DNA of 55,491 bases from Lojkania enalia (taxonomy: Eukaryota > Ascomycota > Dothideomycetes > Pleosporales). The stretch covers positions 1 through 55,491 of the forward strand of contig ML986599.1 in NCBI GenBank assembly GCA_010094045.1, given 5' to 3'. The translations under genes and the position numbers were made by a program. Of this stretch, positions 12,701 to 26,100 are shown piece by piece; the first letter of the stretch is position 1, and every line of letters begins with the position of its first letter. Under the pieces are notes generated by a model, which made no database searches, had not been told where the DNA came from, and worked only from the letters and a program-made list of their open reading frames with translations.

Positions 12701-14377
12701 TAACACCTTAGCTTGCTGAAAATACAAAGCTTCGAATCGCTCTTCTGAGAAGGTAAAGCTTACAGAGAAGCGGGCTAGATTCAGACTGCCTTCGAGTGGC
12801 AGAATGGCTGTACTTAATCTTAGAGATGAGTATCTCGAATAGAGTGATTTTTTTGGCATTCACGTAATAGAATGGCCGGTTGCTGTTGAGCCTACTGCAT
12901 GTGTAATTCTCTGGGGGAATCTAGAATTGCGTCCCTCAATTGCCTTAATTTCTTGCTTCAGGAAATCAAAGAGTCTCTATTTGCGAGACGGTAATTTGTT
13001 GTTTCGAGACTTTAAATAATTACTCTTCTCAGTGCTCTTATTAAGCTAGAAGAATTGTTGTATAATGCTCGGAGTGCAGCGGAAGTTATAGCAAAAGGGA
13101 CAAATGCTAGGAGGTGACTAGAATACGAATATAGAGAGTACCAGGACAGCAGCAAGTCGAACATGTCCGGGAAAAAATATTTTACATGAGTAGTTAACCT
13201 TAAGGACCTTACGAGATCTACGCCCCAACTATTCAATCTTTCAGATAAGGCTAAATCTTTTCTATGGTCCAGGTCTCCTTGGGGCTGCGTACACACCATC
13301 GTGTTTAGAGTATCTTTCTTCCTCTCCTAGCTAAGTATTGTTACCTGTTCACCGAGCTATATAAGAAACTGTAAAGCATCGGAGCAGATGAGGAAAAACT
13401 ATGTTGATTCATATCTATGGAGGATCAAGGCTATTTATATAGTTTGTCCTAGTATCACATGATGTTATAGCTAGTCCTTAAAAGGGATAGTGCCATACAT
13501 ATAAACTTATAGAATCTTATCCCTATGCAAAGTATCAATATTCCTAGTACCACTGGATATTAACAACCGGGTTTAATACAATCTTGTAACTTCTTTCTTT
13601 GGTCTATAACTGTTTAGAATAGAAAATATTTCGACACATCCTATTTTTAGCATTCTACATTTGGCACCAATTAGTATTGAATCCTAGGATGTAGGACAAC
13701 GCGGGTAGAAGGAGATAATCAATATAAGACGAATAAAGGGATCGGTAGTATTACGGCACGGGAAGGCCAATAATGGAATTTATGAAGGTAGCGGATGCTG
13801 AATAGGACTAGAAGATCTAGTGATTCCAACCAGCACGGCTTTTTTTGGAGCCCGTTGCCTATTAGCATCTGATTAATATGCTCTTGCGGCACGGGAAAAC
13901 AAAAATTCTGGGGGCTTGAATGCCTCTGACGGAGGAATGGCGTTGATTGAAAAAAAGACACATTGATTACTGTGGGAAAGGCAACCATGCCGTTTGAGAG
14001 AAGAGACTATGGAATTGATGCGGCGGCACAAGTGTGAGAGAACAAAACCTAGGTGTGATTCAAGGGTGTATAAGGGATTGTGATAGGACTTGTCATGTTT
14101 AGACAGATCTTGATGCTTCGTGAGACTAGAGATTCGAGAAGCTGGCGGTATGAACATACGTGTATACGCGCGGAGTGGTAGTTCTTTCGCTACTCTCACC
14201 CCGTAGTCGATACTCGGCTCTCGAGTCAAACTCGGCATACTGCATCTCGAGTCCGCCTCTTTCTAAAATCGACGCTGGTGGTTGAAATGGTAATCTCTTG
14301 AAGCGAACCCAAGGACCAACTGAAAATGCTGATTAGGTACATGTTAAACCAAGCCTCCGTTACACTAATCTATACAT
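9733..14377. other. Gene-poor, partly AT-rich intergenic stretch
   Basis: About 4.6 kb without a frame that I believe. The part from about 11.8 to 13.7 kb is visibly richer in A/T and TpA steps than the flanks. A perfect inverted repeat with 9-bp arms (TCTGAGAAA / TTTCTCAGA) and a 6-nt loop lies at 11091-11114. The longer open frames here (for example 10262-10636 minus) lack family motifs and splice-compatible neighbours. Confidence 0.5.
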
Positions 14378-15003
14378 CTAGCACCCTACCGGAAGCGCGC
14401 CTACGCTCGTTGGCGTCTGCGACAGCTCAACCTCCGCTGCTCTACGTCGTACAAGTCCAGGCAATTCCTGACCACCTGCATACTTCCACTTCGGTAGTTC
14501 CTCTGCGATAACGGTTCCTTCATCCTCCCCTGCATTCAAGCGTCTAATCAGAGTCGAAGAAGCCACATTGCCCTCGCCGACATTGAAAGACCAAGAGACA
14601 AGAGCGCCATACATATTCGCGTTCAGAACAACGGAAGACGCGGTCCGAAGGGTTATGACTTGTTGGTGTGCCTATTGCACGTTAGCACCGGGTCATCGTT
14701 CTTGCTATTAAGCTCATGTACCTTCACATCGCTCATCAGGAGATTAGTTGCCTCCGCTTCCGACAAGGGGAACGAATATGGAACTTCTGCACAGTTTGTC
14801 TGTTGGCAGAGATGCCCATAACCAACCGTAGGCAACCCAATTGGGTCTGGTTCAGGACTCGCAACGAAGCCTTCAAATTCCTTTATCAATGCGACGGTGG
14901 CAGCGTTAATGTTAGGGCCGATGCATTGGCGGGCTTCGATAGGAGAAGCCAAGGTCGCCGGAAGGAGCATAGTGACAAAAGCAAGAATGGTTCTGGAGAT
15001 CAT
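14378..15003 (-). CDS. Secreted GH24 (phage T4-type) lysozyme
   Basis: A muramidase of glycoside hydrolase family 24, predicted to cut the MurNAc-GlcNAc bond of bacterial peptidoglycan outside the cell. Exons 15003-14722 and 14671-14378 flank a 50-nt intron (phase 0), giving 191 aa. Residues 1-19 form a signal peptide (MISRTILAFVTMLLPATLA), and a short SPIEAR pro-segment may follow. Glu44 (in KEFEGF), Asp53 and Thr59 (in PTVGYGH) have exactly the spacing of T4 lysozyme Glu11, Asp20 and Thr26, so the active site looks intact. The second exon carries the helical lobe motif ALVSWSFNVG. The gene stands alone in a gene-poor region, and a TATATAAA box lies about 100 nt upstream. GH24 is shared by phages, bacteria and fungi; the intron and signal peptide show a gene settled in a eukaryote. 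Confidence 0.92.
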
Positions 15004-15103
15004 CTTGAATTTCTGTCGGCTTCGAGTCTGAGTAGGGAGTTGGGGCTATTATTGTTTGTCGACTTGGCTGTTTTAACACATTCAGACCGGAGTTGTACTG
15101 ATG

Positions 15104-15111
15104 TTTATATA
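15104..15111 (-). promoter_or_regulatory. Candidate TATA box of the GH24 lysozyme gene
   Basis: On the minus strand the sequence reads TATATAAA, about 100 nt before the ATG at 15003. This is a reasonable place for a fungal core promoter element. No transcript data support it. Confidence 0.4.
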
Positions 15112-15912
15112 GTGTTTTCTATAGCCCGGAATCAACCTACACGCCTGCAACTCACATTTCTACTCACACCATCATTTATCGTCTTTCCGCCGATGCTTCG
15201 TGCTGTTCATCTCCGTATCTAGAAGGAGTCGAACTCCGTGCACTGTGCGGATGCCTCCGTCTCGTCTATCACCTCCTGACCTACCAATTCCGGCAATGCA
15301 GATCAACCAAGCTATTCAGGTCCGATACTTTATTTCTCAGCCACAGGCATCATAGTGTCACCTTGTAATATACTCCTGTGGGGCGCAGTCTCGTATTGAA
15401 CGGACACGTGTTTCAGTGTGCTACTATGGTGTTCGTGTTGTGCGTGTTTCAACAATGGGGTGGGATCATAATTTACAATGGATCTGCAAGGTACAGCTCA
15501 CGGGGAACAAGGGTAAGCGAGAGCTTTCTAGGATGATAGACTTCAAAGTCCAATTCTAAGTACCTAATGGTATACTTGAACTCCTCACCTTTAGATTCTT
15601 GAACCACCCAAAGTCCTGTTAAACTAAGTGATTGATGCTTCGCAGAGCCGGAACATTCCGCTCTTTCTAACTTCGCAGGCACCGTGAGCAACTTGCGGTA
15701 CATTTCGAGCGAATTAGAGGCCCGGGCCTTCACGCAGGCAACCGAAAATGTGAGTATGGAAGGCTCTGACCCGGAATTGATTGTACTGCGCGATTTTGTG
15801 ACTGCTACTTTCGGCGGCGGTGGCCGTTTGCTGCTTTGTTAATCGACATAAATACTGCCAACGCTCTCACCACAACCGGCAGAACCCGATTTGCTTTCCC
15901 TTCGCCGGGGTT

Positions 15913-15928
15913 GGGGGGGGGGGGGGGG
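15913..15928 (+). repeat. Homopolymer run of 16 G
   Basis: Sixteen consecutive G bases follow a G-rich lead-in (CCGGGGTT). The tract could form a G-quadruplex and is a likely place for a length error in assembly. It lies in the intergenic region upstream of the lysozyme gene. Confidence 0.85.
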
Positions 15929-18900
15929 TTAATAGTTACATTTGGGGACCCAAGGCGCTTCGACAACTATAAGTCCCAAGTATCTTCATGCATCCTCCTC
16001 ACCATAGCTAATACCACAGAGGTCGAGCGCCTTTGTGGGTATTGATCCAAGTATTTATTCGCCTGACGCTAGTCGCCGCATTCATCGTGGAGCGGTTTTC
16101 GTCAACAAGCTTGATCCTCGTGATGACAACTTCGTGTCTCGCTACCTCATCACCAAGTTTCACCCTGAGAGTGTTGTTGCTAGACACTGAATTGGACCCC
16201 CAGACTGGAGGCTTCATTTCGCGGCTGAAACTTAAAACCCTGAGCTAGCCTCCTTCAACGAACTGAAACCCCCCGGCCCAGAATCTCAGCTCGCGATACT
16301 CAATAGTGGGCCGAAATTCAAACCGTAAGCAACGGCAAAGTTCCACAACGAGCTACGGATAAGTAGTCTCGGGCATGGAATATTACCAACAAAGTCAAAA
16401 TTTCAACTGTATCCTAGAGGCTGTGGAAGGCATGGGTCGAAAACTATCCAAACGTCCCTACAATGCCGAGTTACAGTTGATTCCCGGAATTGTAGGCGGT
16501 ACGGGTATGAAAGTGCTGGTAACGAGAAGAACTTGAGTGCTGGCGCAGGGCTAGTAAAAGCTCGTCTACGTATGTATATATATATATCGACATCTACATC
16601 TTTTAATCAATGTCGCGATAGTTATGAACCACGCTTGCCGTGCCTTTCCTGTGACTCAGAAGATGCGAAGCGTCATTTTGTTGTGTTGTCTACCCCTTCT
16701 CGTCCCTGTAATTGTGGCATGAGGCGCTTGTTATGCGCTTAACTATAGCTATTAGCCGTTCTGCGAATATATCTGGGCACATGGCGAGTAGGAAAAGAAC
16801 GGGAAGACTGAAATGAAAGTGTCATGGCAGCCATTGGTAGCCACTACGTTCTAGGGGTAATATTCAGGCGCATTACCACTGTGCTATCATGCCTGTTCCT
16901 ATGAAGGATGCAAATATTTCTCATAATTGCTCTCGAGAAGGTGCGAATTTGAAAAGCGTGTGCATATGGGGGTGTTTGCCTGGTGTGTGGGCCATGATAC
17001 GGTCGCTAGGGGTTGGCTCGTGCCCCGCCTCTCCCGCTGCGGCGCGCATACCACAAGCCATCACCACTTAACCGCATACTCCCTGGAACAGCGACACCCT
17101 GACCCCAAGGATGCGACGCAAATAAATGTGGCCTTAATTTCGCTATTGTGTTCCGTTCTTCATTCGCGGATGCATTACAATCTCGGAATGCCCCATGTCA
17201 CTATTTGATCCCTCTTCCCTGCCCACCCACCACGAGTCCAACGGCGCGACCAATTGGCTCGAGGCTTCTTGAGGAGGGACAAATTCTCTCGGGTGGCAAA
17301 TAGGTATAGGAAGCTGGAAATGACGGTGACATTGTAGGGGGTGCGGAAGACATGTACTGGTTTGAGAGCAATCAAAGTAGGGCGAAACGACTAATAAGGC
17401 GCAGAAATGGGGCTCATCGAGTCGCTTGACGCACCCAGATCTTCCTTGAGAATTGCTAAAAACCACAAAGCGTCAGGATTGCTCGCCCCTTACCCTCGCG
17501 CCGCCCATATTCGAGATAGCGAAGACATGGAAAAGACCCTGTGTCTTTTCAAGGACTGGACATGATAAGTTACGAGTCGAGTTGGCATCACTAGACATCA
17601 TCGTGCGTCCTTCTACCCACGAGAGCCCTCGGATAGTACAAGAAGGTTGAAGCCGTAGCTCCGATTCCTCGTCTCTCCTTTTAGGGGAATAAGAGAAGGG
17701 TCACTATCACAGAGGGCTTTTGAGAGGTGCGCAGAATCCACAAAAGCAGAGAAAATATATACAATATCGCCAAAGTCGCCGGTGCGTCCCTTCAACGCTT
17801 CTGCAATAGCGTTTCAATACTTAGTCTCCGCATTCAAGAAGAGAAAGGTACGTGAAGGAAAAACATAGACATGTAGAAGACTACGCACTCATACAAGTAG
17901 GGCTCGTATCGCAAAATCGGCGCTCGCGCTGATCGGCTCCTTCAAGTGTTTAGTAACCTCACAAGTCCTCCCTGCGCCTGCCTATAGATCATCGTTTCTG
18001 AGAGGACAAGGTAATGTCAATGGTCTGAGCGAGTATAAGCGGCCATATTCGGAATAGACTGTTTCGGAATCATGCTCTTAAATCCTTTTTTTAGTCTGGG
18101 CCTAAGCGCCGCAAGCGATTGTGAAGTCTTTCCGGCACTCCTCGCCTGCCATTCTCCGCGCTTAGGAGACGGATGTGATACTGTAAAGTCGGCTCCGGAT
18201 ATTTCTTATGGTTGCGCAATCCATCGTGAGTGGGATTGCGTTTTTAAACCTATCATTTCGGCTGCTTCAGTCGAAAGTCTACTAGAAAGAGCAAAACTTT
18301 CCAATCGTCGACCGGTACGCGAGCTTTCCACCTTCGTATAGGCGACTAGCATATGATTAGGTTGACTAACGCTTTCTTTGAGGTACGCAACCCGTGAGGC
18401 AATCGCACTGCCGAACCATTGACATCAACAACAAACACAAAACCCGCCTTCTCTGGTTGCCGAGTCTCTACATGCCCACACTTAATGAAGCAACAAAAAA
18501 AAAGCAAGCGGGTTATTCGGAACGAGAAGGCGGCACACGCGGATCGGCGAACCCCTTTACTCGACCATGCTTTTCTTTGAATACTATCAAAAGGCTCCCT
18601 TTGTCGCCGCCACAGACTGGCAATCATGGGCTTAGGAGAAGGCGATCAAGGCTTGATAAGTCTCTAGTGATCTCTTCAGAAGTGTGTGCTACTTAATGGG
18701 GAATTTACTTAGGAATTCAGACCGACTATGCTTGTAGTTCAGAGGGTCCGGACTTTGTCAACCCCTGCCTGCACTCATGGGTATAAGGCATAGCAATCAT
18801 AGCTTATCGGGACTCTCAATGCGAGCTGAAAATACTATCGAAATAGCAGCAGTCACATTCCCAAACACGTCTGCCGGTTCCTTTGCCCCTCAAGAGCTCT

Positions 18901-21900
18901 TGGAAAGCGCATAACCTCCACGCCGCCCCCGGATACCATTCGCATTCAAAAAGCAACGGAGAGATGGCCTAGCGACATAGATTCTCTTCGAGAATGGGCG
19001 CACAACAAAGGCCGGTAGCAACTTTAGGCTGTCCGGACTGACACTTTGGGGCGCTAAAAAGACCACATTGGAATGCCTTGTTCTAGTTCAAGATAGCGTG
19101 AACGGGATGAACGAATGGACGTGGAACCCTTCAATAACATCAGTAGAAGTTCTCCAGGACCGGCAATATTTCTTGTCGAATGCATCAACCCGATACAATT
19201 CAGGCCTCCGTCCCCTGACGCACATCTACACTTATTCCGAATTGATTGCGATGCCGAACTATAATTATAGCCTAAACTGCTGCTGTGGATGTGTTCAATT
19301 CTTAACGAAAAAAATTTACGCCGTCAGGCTTGACCGCAAGCCTTCTTAATGCCTCTTATGGGACTAGTTTGTTCACATTTTAGTTCCTACGATATCGGAA
19401 AGACGAGGATAGGCCATCAGAGGTCTTGAGGGATGGGCGTGATACGATGCAAAATAGATATTAGGTCATCGACAGGTGGCCATCTAAGCCTATCCGTCGC
19501 GGGTGGTTTGCTGGTCTTTCATACTCGAGGAGATGGCAAAAACGTGAATAGATAGGATGCTGCCTCGGCGGCGACTTGGAAAGCCCCCATTAACAGAAAG
19601 AAATGACGAAGTCGATAAGCTTCGCGCATATAATCGGATTTGTGCCCGTTTGGTTGTAGATCTCCCGATCGTTAGCTTTCCACGAGGCATTTCGGAAAGA
19701 AATTCTTCACAGATTGATGGAGGCGTCCGGAACTTCGGCTGTAAGGCAATACTGATGCGTTCAAGACGATTAGGGAGAGTGAGCCTAAAACCCATTGAAT
19801 ATCACAGAGAATCTGCGTCGGCGACTGATCAACTTCATCTTGGGAGACAATAAAGAGCATGTCAACATCGCTGAAGCTCTTGGATAGTGCAATTATAGGT
19901 TTCGCCAAGAAGCGAACCTCGCAATATCAAATCCGAATGCGCTTCCGATCCTGGATTTGGGAATTACCCGAGAACGAACATCCTCACCGCCTGAAATATC
20001 GCCGAGTGAAATGCATCACCACGCCTCCAATGGGATTGAAAGAAAAGCTATGAGCAAGCTAGCGGGAGGCTTTAGTATCAATAAGTCAAACGAAGGGAGC
20101 TGGGCTTGGTATTCTGCCACCAGCGGCAGTGCCGGCAGTATCAGAAATGCGCGGGGTTGCAGTTGAGCGGAGACAGCGTACTGTCGCACTGGCTGCGGAC
20201 ATATTGTACATCCTCAGCCAAACATTGAATCCAAGAGAACAGTTTTCCGGAGCCCTAGTGATATGGCGCGCGAAGTTGACGATAGCCTAAGCCTTCCATC
20301 GTTGGTCACTGGATTTGAGGTGTTTTCGCAGCTACAACAATGAAGAACCCTCTAAGAGACCGACAGCACCCTTGTAGACTCCATGGTCGCAGGCACAGCA
20401 TCGGGTCAAGGTGATCTACCTTGTTCTAGATGCTTAACTCAAATCCAAGGCAAAGCTAAGATGAAGGTAATAATCCGATAGCTTCTAATGTTCGCCATCA
20501 CGCCGTCAGAAATGCAACTCATACGAGACGCGTAGTACCCCCCAACCCCAACATGCTCTTACAGAACTTGCCTAAAGGACGGTAATAGAAGGCATTTTGT
20601 TATTGCGTCCTCGGACAGTCAACAGATGCAACAGGATGGCTGTAAGAAGATACCAACTGAACACCTTACGGGCATCTTACAGCGAGAAAAAATCTCCGAA
20701 GAGATAGGTTTTCAGTAAAGAGCGAGAAATGTCCGGTCACGGCGCATCCTACAGGCGCCACCAGACTTAATGGCAATCAAGAGTCGAGGCACCGAACCGC
20801 CGTTTTGCCGTTAAGCGGTGCACTAGAAGGGGGCAAGTGATTGATAGAAGAGAATGGAAGGAACGAAGTTTGACAGATGCACAGCACAGGAAACTCCTAC
20901 CGTTTCACATTGTCTATGTCTTTACGCCGACGAAGAGCGCTCCATGTTGCGAGCGATCGAACATTGACCAGAACGAAGATACACCAATCACTGCATCTAT
21001 ATCTTCTGGATAAGCGAATGCATCCTGTCCTCGAAGAATTTCCGTAACACTGAGGCAGTTAGCCCCAGGAAGGATGTGCTGGAGTCAAGGATGGTTGCGA
21101 TGCGCGGAGGGCAATCCCAACTCATTCGCGATGCAGAAGTGAGGAAGCCTGGTAGTCTCCTATCTAGCGCTGGTGTTTCGGATCGGTATGCAAGAATGCA
21201 AGAGTAAAGGCGTCAAAAAAAATGGCAGGCATATGGGCCTTTGTCCTCCCCGATGAAATTCTGGATAAAGCATCTCTAAATCAGTGTGATCGAGGCGTCA
21301 AAGAGGCTAGAACTACTACGTGATGGGATGCGGGGTGGGTCAGCTCGGTAGAGGTGCAAGCCAATGCGGTTAGACTTCGTCACCCCCAAACGCTAAAGAT
21401 CGGCCAACACACGCTTTGTTATGACATTCGCAACAACAAATCTAGGTCGTGTCTATCCGCCGTATCGCATCACGGCAACCTGGGTCTGAATGATATCGCC
21501 GTTGGATGTAGCTACATGATAATCGATGAGGCTACCTTCGGCCTGGTCGGAATTAGCTGCGGCTTAGGTTTCTCGCAAGAAATCAGGAAAGACGATATCC
21601 CGCTATAGTTGGGAGCTCTGCGGGCACGCCAGCATCTCATACCCAGTAGAACGGTGACGTAAGAGCTGATCAGAGGGATTATGGGAGCCGTTGATGTTGT
21701 CCAATCAATCCTGCCCCGTAAACTACAATCTTCTGTGGATGTTGACGGGCACTATGAAGATAGGTACCGGGACGAGGAAACTACGTGATACAACGGATCT
21801 GCTATAAAGACTCGGTGCTAAGCAAGGCCCACACATAGACGGCTAGCGCACTTGGAGCTCTGGATATGTGTGCTTTTGTTGCTCTCGTTGCGGAAGCTCT

Positions 21901-22930
21901 TTCTACATTGGACTACCCCAGATACTTGCTGCGGCACCAGGACAATCTACGCAAATGACGTCAGTGTCAATCAAAAATGAAAGGGATACCAGAAGCAAAT
22001 GCAAGCCATAGGTGCCATCCAACCGATATTCTATATTCCTAGACTTTGTTCTGAGATATCGGCAGTCTTACGCAAGGTCTGGGACTGGGCAATAAGCGAG
22101 GCACTACAACAGATCTGTCCTAGAGATGTACTACAATGCGGAGATATTCACAGTGATCTTAAATGAATCTAAACGAACTCTCGAGAGCATTTTTGCCATC
22201 GATCTTTCGTGCTGCGACGCTAGGCTAGCCTCAGTCGCATGCGTATGTTTGTGGCCCTATTTGCTGGGATGTTAACACTAAACGAAAGGAGAAGAGAGTA
22301 CCAGAAGGCTGATAACGGTTGCAGGCGCCATCAAAGCGATGCTTTGAATCTTGAGGGCCGATACGACGCCGAAAGCCATGTGGAACGAACGTCTTCGGGA
22401 TAAGGAAGCGACCTACGATAGTTGATTAGCCATGAGAAAATTCTTAGAGGTCATGATACCCACATGAATGATCAACACAGGCGCTAGGGTCTCCATGGTT
22501 CCTTCGGGTGGTCGTTATCAGGTTCTTTCCCGTATCCGTATTCGGTCAGAATCACATCTACGGTGTGCCTGGACCGGAAGACTCAGCGCTGAAGATGCTG
22601 CATCTAGGTAAGAGCCGCACTACCTCCAGTCCTTACTCAGCTGGCGAAGCACACCTCCCGATCAATTTCCGTCCAAGCCGAAAGGTATCAAAGTTGAGCT
22701 GCCAGACCATTCGCCAGGGTGTTGTCGCTAGTCGAATCGCTGTCAAATTGCTCAGAGCACTAAGCATATCCTAAATGTTCACCATCCGGCATCGACACCG
22801 CAGTCAGAAAATATCTCCCTCCCAACCATTCTAGAAGCCGATAGACCAAACTCCTAGTACAGACATCACCAGCGCTCTCATTCTGCTCATCAGCACATCT
22901 CTCACACCTTCACTTCCCCACAACCGTGTA

Positions 22931-23155
22931 TCACACACCCTTCAGATAGACAGTAAACTGAGGAAAGGGCGTGCCGCACGGCGTTAACGCGCCCAGAGCT
23001 CCTCTGACGACTTGCTCCTTTGGGTACGACGGGGGATCCCAGTCCCACAGATACTGCCCGCCATCTTTGTATGTGTAGAGGAACACAGTGTGTATCTTTG
23101 GTCCGCGAAAAGTGCAATTGATGTAGCTCAGAGTGAACAGGAAACGTAGCAACAT
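22931..23155 (-). CDS. Possible small secreted or membrane-anchored peptide, unknown
   Basis: An ATG at 23155 opens a 74-codon frame with a hydrophobic start (MLLRFLFTL), suggestive of a short signal or anchor. An aromatic-rich part containing YKDGGQYLWDWD follows, and the frame stops after YLKGV. The composition is more protein-like than the neighbouring frames, but I recognise no family, see no splice partner, and it lies in a gene-poor tract. It may be an unrelated chance frame or one exon of a decayed gene. Confidence 0.22.
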   Translation of the reverse strand: MLLRFLFTLSYINCTFRGPKIHTVFLYTYKDGGQYLWDWDPPSYPKEQVVRGALGALTPCGTPFPQFTVYLKGV

Positions 23156-26100
23156 CAACAAAAGGAGAAAGGAGCGCAACACACTAGGAATGCATTGAAT
23201 AGGGCACCGTTAAACCACCATCGGCGTTTGGAGCTAACGGAAGAAATGAAAGTGTTGAAAGGAAAGCTACTAAGCAAGCACTTTTGTTTGTGTGAAGAAA
23301 AGCTCACAATACCATTGGCGCGCTCTTGAAGGGGATGGATGAAACCGGTTGGATGTCAAACGCTGAAAGTGCTAAGAGAATGAACCAGAAATTCGCGGAG
23401 ATGGATTCCTGGGTTAACTATGGAGATGGATGACATCAAGGAAGAGATTGATGCTGGATGCTGATTTATGTCGTACAGGAAACCGCCGAATCCATATGCG
23501 ATAAGCCATCGACCTCCCAAACTCCTATCAAGAAGAAGCCCTCCAAGCTGGAAAGGGTTAGTAGTCGGCTACTTGGTCGAAGACCAGTTCTCCACGACAT
23601 GGTCAAAGGCTCGCATCGATATTGCCAATTTTTTTCATGAAATTTGACTAGAGCTCAACTTATCGCAATGCCTGAGAATTGAAGCGAGCTCGTCCAAGCT
23701 CGTTAGGTGACATGGTTATCACCATCAAGTCGCAGAACCTTCAGGAGTGGCACGCGATGAAAGAGCCCGGATGCTTACTGGATAATGATTAGTAGCCAAG
23801 AAGCTCGGAGTAGATACCCTAAGTCAGGAAGGAATGATCTGAAAAATCTTGGAATTCTAATAGAAGGAAGAGATGACTCCTGCCATCGGATGGAAGCAGA
23901 GATACACCGGTATCAAGGAAGAGAATGCCGAACTTTGGGTCGGGGTTGAAGAAGAACGAAATGACGTAGCTTGAGCTATAAGAATCTCCGGGTGGATTGA
24001 CTAGTAGAATGAAGAGATGGAAAACGTGGCCAAATGATTGAGAATGAGACGTATCATGTAAAGGAGAAGAGAAATTGTGTGTTGCATGCTCGAGGAACAT
24101 GCGATGAGGATCGCCGTGACGGATGATAACGACCCCCCTGGACTGCTGAGACAACGATCTGAAAATTCTAAGAAGAGGAACAGTGGCTATGCGCATACCT
24201 CCGTCGGCGATACCGTCTAACCGTGGTGAGATGGCTGCCATGAAGGGTTCAAATATCCCGCACCCCTGGAAAGGAACCTGGATATGGGAATGGCTGGCCC
24301 CAAGCCAATGGCGAATATTGATTCTTCACGATCTCTATATGCAGTCAAAGAGTCAGGCTTGTGCCGCTTGTCTCCACCAAAGCCAAAGAACTGTTGGCAT
24401 AACTGAAAGGAGTTGATCCACTTGGATCTCCAAACCATGCCACGCGTAGGCCACCTTCATGGTGATGCGATCTGCCTAGATCCTTCGGGGATTTCTAAAC
24501 TATGTAGAACTTCCCAGAACCGAAGACATCTGTCCCACCCATCCAGCCTTTCCTCTAGTTGTCCGAGGTTACCCGCAATATGCCGAAGTATGCCCGATAT
24601 GCTCCCCTGGCATGAAGTCACTATGAACCGGAAGCTTATCAGGAATTCTCGCTACTGGGAAGTTATTAGGGTTAAGGTATAGGCTTCGGAGGGTCGATAA
24701 TCGTACGGCTCAGTTGCTATTGAAGGTCGCTAAGGCTGGTAGGATGATATGGAGGAGCGCGGAGAGCCTGTCGCCACAATCGAAGTCAGCGGATGCATTT
24801 CTCTATAAAATGCTCAAGGAAAGATTGAGAAAGCTTACCTGAATGAATATAGGACTGGGGAAATCTTATGCATCTTTATTGCACACCCGGAGGCCATATG
24901 TGGTCGGATCTCTCCGTGGGCTGATCGACAGTTGTCCCAGCCAATAACCTCAGCAAACGCCCTGTGTATAATCCAATTATGCATCTATGAGAATGTAAAT
25001 CCTATCTAGATGCTTTTCGATGGTCGTATGGTCGCTCCGAAAGCTATACTAGATTGTCGCGGTTGATGAAAGGCTTACGCGGAAGCCTACCTACCGGTCC
25101 AGGTAGTCTGGAGGGGACTGGACAGTATGAACCGCCCAAGAAGCCATCAAAGATAGTCTTCAGAGGCTCCGAAATGGTCTTAAGCTTGTTTGGTGTCCTC
25201 AGGACAACGTGGAGGGTGAGGGCGGAGGGGGAGTGGTAGGGACGGGCGGAGGCTTCGTCGGACGAATCTCGCCACCTTGGAGCCCAGACGACACCGAAAA
25301 CGTGACGTGAAGGATGAAGAGGACATTTCGAAGCTCGTGGAAATTCTTCCAGGGGGGTATCTTGACGTTGGCGTGGGTATAGAGGGGTTAGGTAAATTGC
25401 CACCAGATTCATCGGAAATTGTTTAGCGGCGTCATTTTACTTTCCTCAACATCCTCCGGAGTTCTCCAGTGTTGATGTAGAGACTAGAAAAGTCTCCGGA
25501 GAAGTTGGCTGAATATCACCCATCAGCTCTACGCTCCCTACAGAAATGACGAGGCGGCCTGGTTGGTTCTAAAAACGTTTAGGAGGCCTCAGGGACCGAC
25601 CGCGGAGCCGGTGTAAGGCCACGGATAGCGTCGTTCGGGTGGAATTTAGCCAGCAGCATCGGTAACGTCATTCATAGCCATGCCAGACTCTCTGCATCCA
25701 TCCTTCAATGGAAGAGCTGCCAGCCCGGACCCAATACGCGCTATTTTTACTCAACTATGCATTCTTCAGCATGTCCTATCTCTTCAGGGGCCTTGAAAGC
25801 CTTCACTACTATCATCCGTAGCCCTCGGTGGCCGCATTCGTGGCTTTGGGGAGATAGTGACGTTAAGTCGAGGTTATAGCAACTCTCCCCTGGTAATAAG
25901 GACCCCAAAATCAGCATCTATGAGTATCCACAAAGCGTGAAAGGATATAGAAAGTCAAAGATAGTGGGCAATGATAAAGGAAAAACCAAAACGCTTGCTC
26001 TAGAGGGCAAACTCTGATGCAATAGAAACAGTGGTTTGCTGAGTTCTGCAAGCGTTGTATACCTTGAAACTGCTCCGTAAACGATTATGATATGCGTAGT

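Noticed and set aside
15215..15260. B-box-like GTTCGACTC on the minus strand suggesting a tRNA
   Set aside because: The surrounding bases form a simple GGAGT/ACTCC hairpin with a 3-nt loop; no T-arm, anticodon arm or acceptor stem of tRNA geometry can be drawn.
24183..24438. Open frames on both strands suspected to be gene relics
   Set aside because: Neither translation resembles a family that I know, and the two frames cover each other.
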